The position numbers and the translations under genes were made by a program. Under the pieces are notes generated by a model. The model searched no databases. It was not told the DNA's origin and saw only the letters and a list, made by a program, of their open reading frames with translations. From contig JAICQI010000265.1 of the NCBI GenBank assembly GCA_025937955.1, positions 1-7,622 on the forward strand: a DNA stretch of 7,622 bases. The letters run 5' to 3'. The stretch is from Pyrinomonadaceae bacterium (GTDB taxonomy: Bacteria > Acidobacteriota > Blastocatellia > Pyrinomonadales > Pyrinomonadaceae). Of the stretch, positions 6,709 through 7,622 are shown piece after piece. Numbering within the stretch: position 1 is the stretch's first letter; each line of letters opens with the position of its first letter.

Positions 6709-6765
6709 TGAGCCGCGGATGACGCAGATAAAATTTGGACTTTTATCCGCGTCATCTGCGGCTCA
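6709..6765. repeat. Long palindrome between convergent cyclophilin and thiD genes; possible bidirectional terminator
   Basis: Arms 6709-6733 and 6741-6765 pair over 25 positions around a 7-nt loop (TTTGGAC), with one A-C mismatch (6726/6748) and one G-T pair (6717/6757). Each arm carries two related units, GCGGAT and GCAGAT, 9 nt apart. It fills the gap between the two convergent stop codons; its right edge includes the thiD TGA (6763-6765). Position and stem strength make it a plausible transcription barrier for both genes, although no long T-run follows either side. Its arm resembles the single arm at 3323-3347. Confidence 0.82.
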
Positions 6766-7542
6766 AATTGGTCTTGCTCCGTGGCCGATGCGGGGCGCTG
6801 ATCGGATTGCGTTGGTTACGTATTCCTTCGCCGCTCCGACTGCTTCTTCGAGAGTCATCCCTTTTCCAAGGCCTGCTGCAATAGCGGCTGACAAAGTGCA
6901 TCCAGAGCCGTGCACTTCACCGACGTCAAGGTATTCGCTCCTAAACTCCGTCAAACTCTCGCTCAGCAGAACATCAACTGCTTCACCAGCCGTCATCTGC
7001 CTGTGCCCGCCTTTCACGAGCACTGCGCGTGCACCGAGCGACTGAATTCTCTCGGCTGCGCGCCGCATGTCTGCTTCGCTTTCGATCGTGAATCCCGCAA
7101 GCTTTTCCGCTTCGGGAATGTTGGGCGTAACGACGCGAGCAAGTGGGATTAATTTGCTCGTCAGAATGTGGAAAGCTTCTTCGTCAATTAACACGTCGCC
7201 GGACGTCGCAACCACCACCGGATCGACGACCGGCGCCGGCAGATTCCCTTCACCAAAGAGTCGCGCCACTTCAGCAACGATCTCCGCAGTCGGAAGCATT
7301 CCCGTCTTCGCCGCGGCAACGGTCACATCGCGAACGATCGGTTCCACCTGCGATCGCAACGTCGAAGCGGATTGATGTTCAGCGCCAAAGACTCCGGTCG
7401 TGTTCTGAAACGTGATCGACGTCAGCGCTGCCGCCGGAAAACACCCCAACGCGAAGATGGTCTTGATATCCGCAACAATGCCCGCGCCGCCCGATGGGTC
7501 AAGCCCGGCGATGCTCAGCACAACTGGTCTCGATTCGCTCAT
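6763..7542 (-). CDS. thiD: Hydroxymethylpyrimidine/phosphomethylpyrimidine kinase
   Basis: Phosphorylates HMP and HMP-phosphate to HMP-diphosphate for thiamine synthesis; cytoplasmic ribokinase-family enzyme. From the ATG at 7542 (259 aa, the usual ThiD length): IAGLDPSGGAGI at 11-22, pyrimidine-contacting QN at 46-47, AAKTGM at 78-82, DPVVVATSGDVL at 107-118, TPNIPEAEKL at 139-148 and the anion-hole/catalytic loop HGSGCTLSAAIAA at 211-223, with Cys215. The usual Thr of GTGC is Ser213. No fused ThiE or other domain is present. The frame runs on upstream to a GTG at 7614, but those 24 residues are encoded entirely by the palindrome at 7548-7622, so the ATG at 7542 is preferred; only a weak, very close AAGAG precedes it. 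No other thiamine gene is visible, and the upstream neighbour lies outside the window. Confidence 0.95.
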   Translation of the reverse strand: MSESRPVVLSIAGLDPSGGAGIVADIKTIFALGCFPAAALTSITFQNTTGVFGAEHQSASTLRSQVEPIVRDVTVAAAKTGMLPTAEIVAEVARLFGEGNLPAPVVDPVVVATSGDVLIDEEAFHILTSKLIPLARVVTPNIPEAEKLAGFTIESEADMRRAAERIQSLGARAVLVKGGHRQMTAGEAVDVLLSESLTEFRSEYLDVGEVHGSGCTLSAAIAAGLGKGMTLEEAVGAAKEYVTNAIRSAPRIGHGARPI

Positions 7543-7547
7543 AACTC

Positions 7548-7622
7548 TTGTACGGGTGGCCCTCCGTGGCCACGCCAGTGTGTTTTCAACGCTGGGGTGG
7601 CCACGGAGGGCCACCCCTACAA
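7548..7622. repeat. GC-rich long palindrome directly upstream of thiD
   Basis: Outer arms 7548-7573 and 7597-7622 are reverse complements at 25 of 26 positions (C7553/C7617 is the only mismatch). Inside, after a G-G mismatch, 7575-7581 pairs with 7589-7595 with one T-G pair, leaving a 7-nt loop. The arm core is GGGTGGCCCTCCGTGGCCAC, which itself holds GTGGCC twice (7556-7561 and 7566-7571). It starts 5 nt upstream of the thiD ATG, so it would sit in the thiD leader or separate it from its promoter. It reaches the window edge and may continue. Confidence 0.82.

Noticed and set aside
6709..7622. thiD with flanking palindromes as a composite mobile element.
   Set aside because: The two palindromes share no sequence, there is no transposase, and no target-site duplication can be seen.
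5226..7622. The three palindromes as a CRISPR array or as IS terminal inverted repeats.
   Set aside because: They are single copies of different sequences with no regular spacers, and the genes between them are intact housekeeping genes rather than transposases.

Overview
The window is ordinary chromosomal bacterial DNA of moderate GC. It holds seven complete protein genes and no tRNA, rRNA, CRISPR array, transposase or phage gene. The gene content (a zinc-ribbon threonine synthase in line with a secreted TPR protein, a phosphodiesterase and an ABC ATPase) and the style of the intergenic palindromes suggest an Acidobacteriota-like soil or metagenomic bacterium. That assignment is an inference from general resemblance; no marker gene here proves it.

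Layout. Positions 47-4501 carry four minus-strand genes that read as one operon, in transcription order: thrC (threonine synthase), a secreted TPR-repeat protein, a type I phosphodiesterase/nucleotide pyrophosphatase-like enzyme, and an ABC-2-type transporter ATPase. The gaps are 21 nt, then a 1-nt stop/start overlap, then an overlap of about 26 nt, so the last three genes are probably translationally coupled. A matching permease would be expected to the left of base 1. Upstream of this operon, on the same strand, is a solitary secreted CHRD-domain protein (4604-5146). A divergent intergenic region (5147-5331) separates it from a plus-strand pair: a Cof-type HAD phosphatase (5332-6213) and a single-domain cyclophilin (6223-6705), 9 nt apart. 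The window ends with minus-strand thiD (6763-7542), convergent with the cyclophilin.

The most notable content is not protein coding. Three long, nearly perfect palindromes of unrelated sequence sit in the gaps between 5226 and 7622: an A/T-homopolymer-rich one between the CHRD and HAD genes, one built from GCGGAT/GCAGAT units between the cyclophilin and thiD, and a GC-rich one directly upstream of thiD. A fourth, single-armed sequence resembling the second family overlaps the thrC stop codon. They look like dispersed intergenic palindromic repeats. Two of them create open-reading-frame extensions that could mislead start calling for the HAD and thiD genes. A shorter perfect hairpin (4532-4571) lies between the CHRD gene and thrC.

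Functionally the genes are mostly housekeeping: threonine biosynthesis, thiamine pyrimidine phosphorylation, protein folding, phosphate-ester hydrolysis and membrane export. I found no convincing new defence, mobile or signalling system. The TPR/phosphodiesterase/ABC module is the only set whose combined role is unclear.
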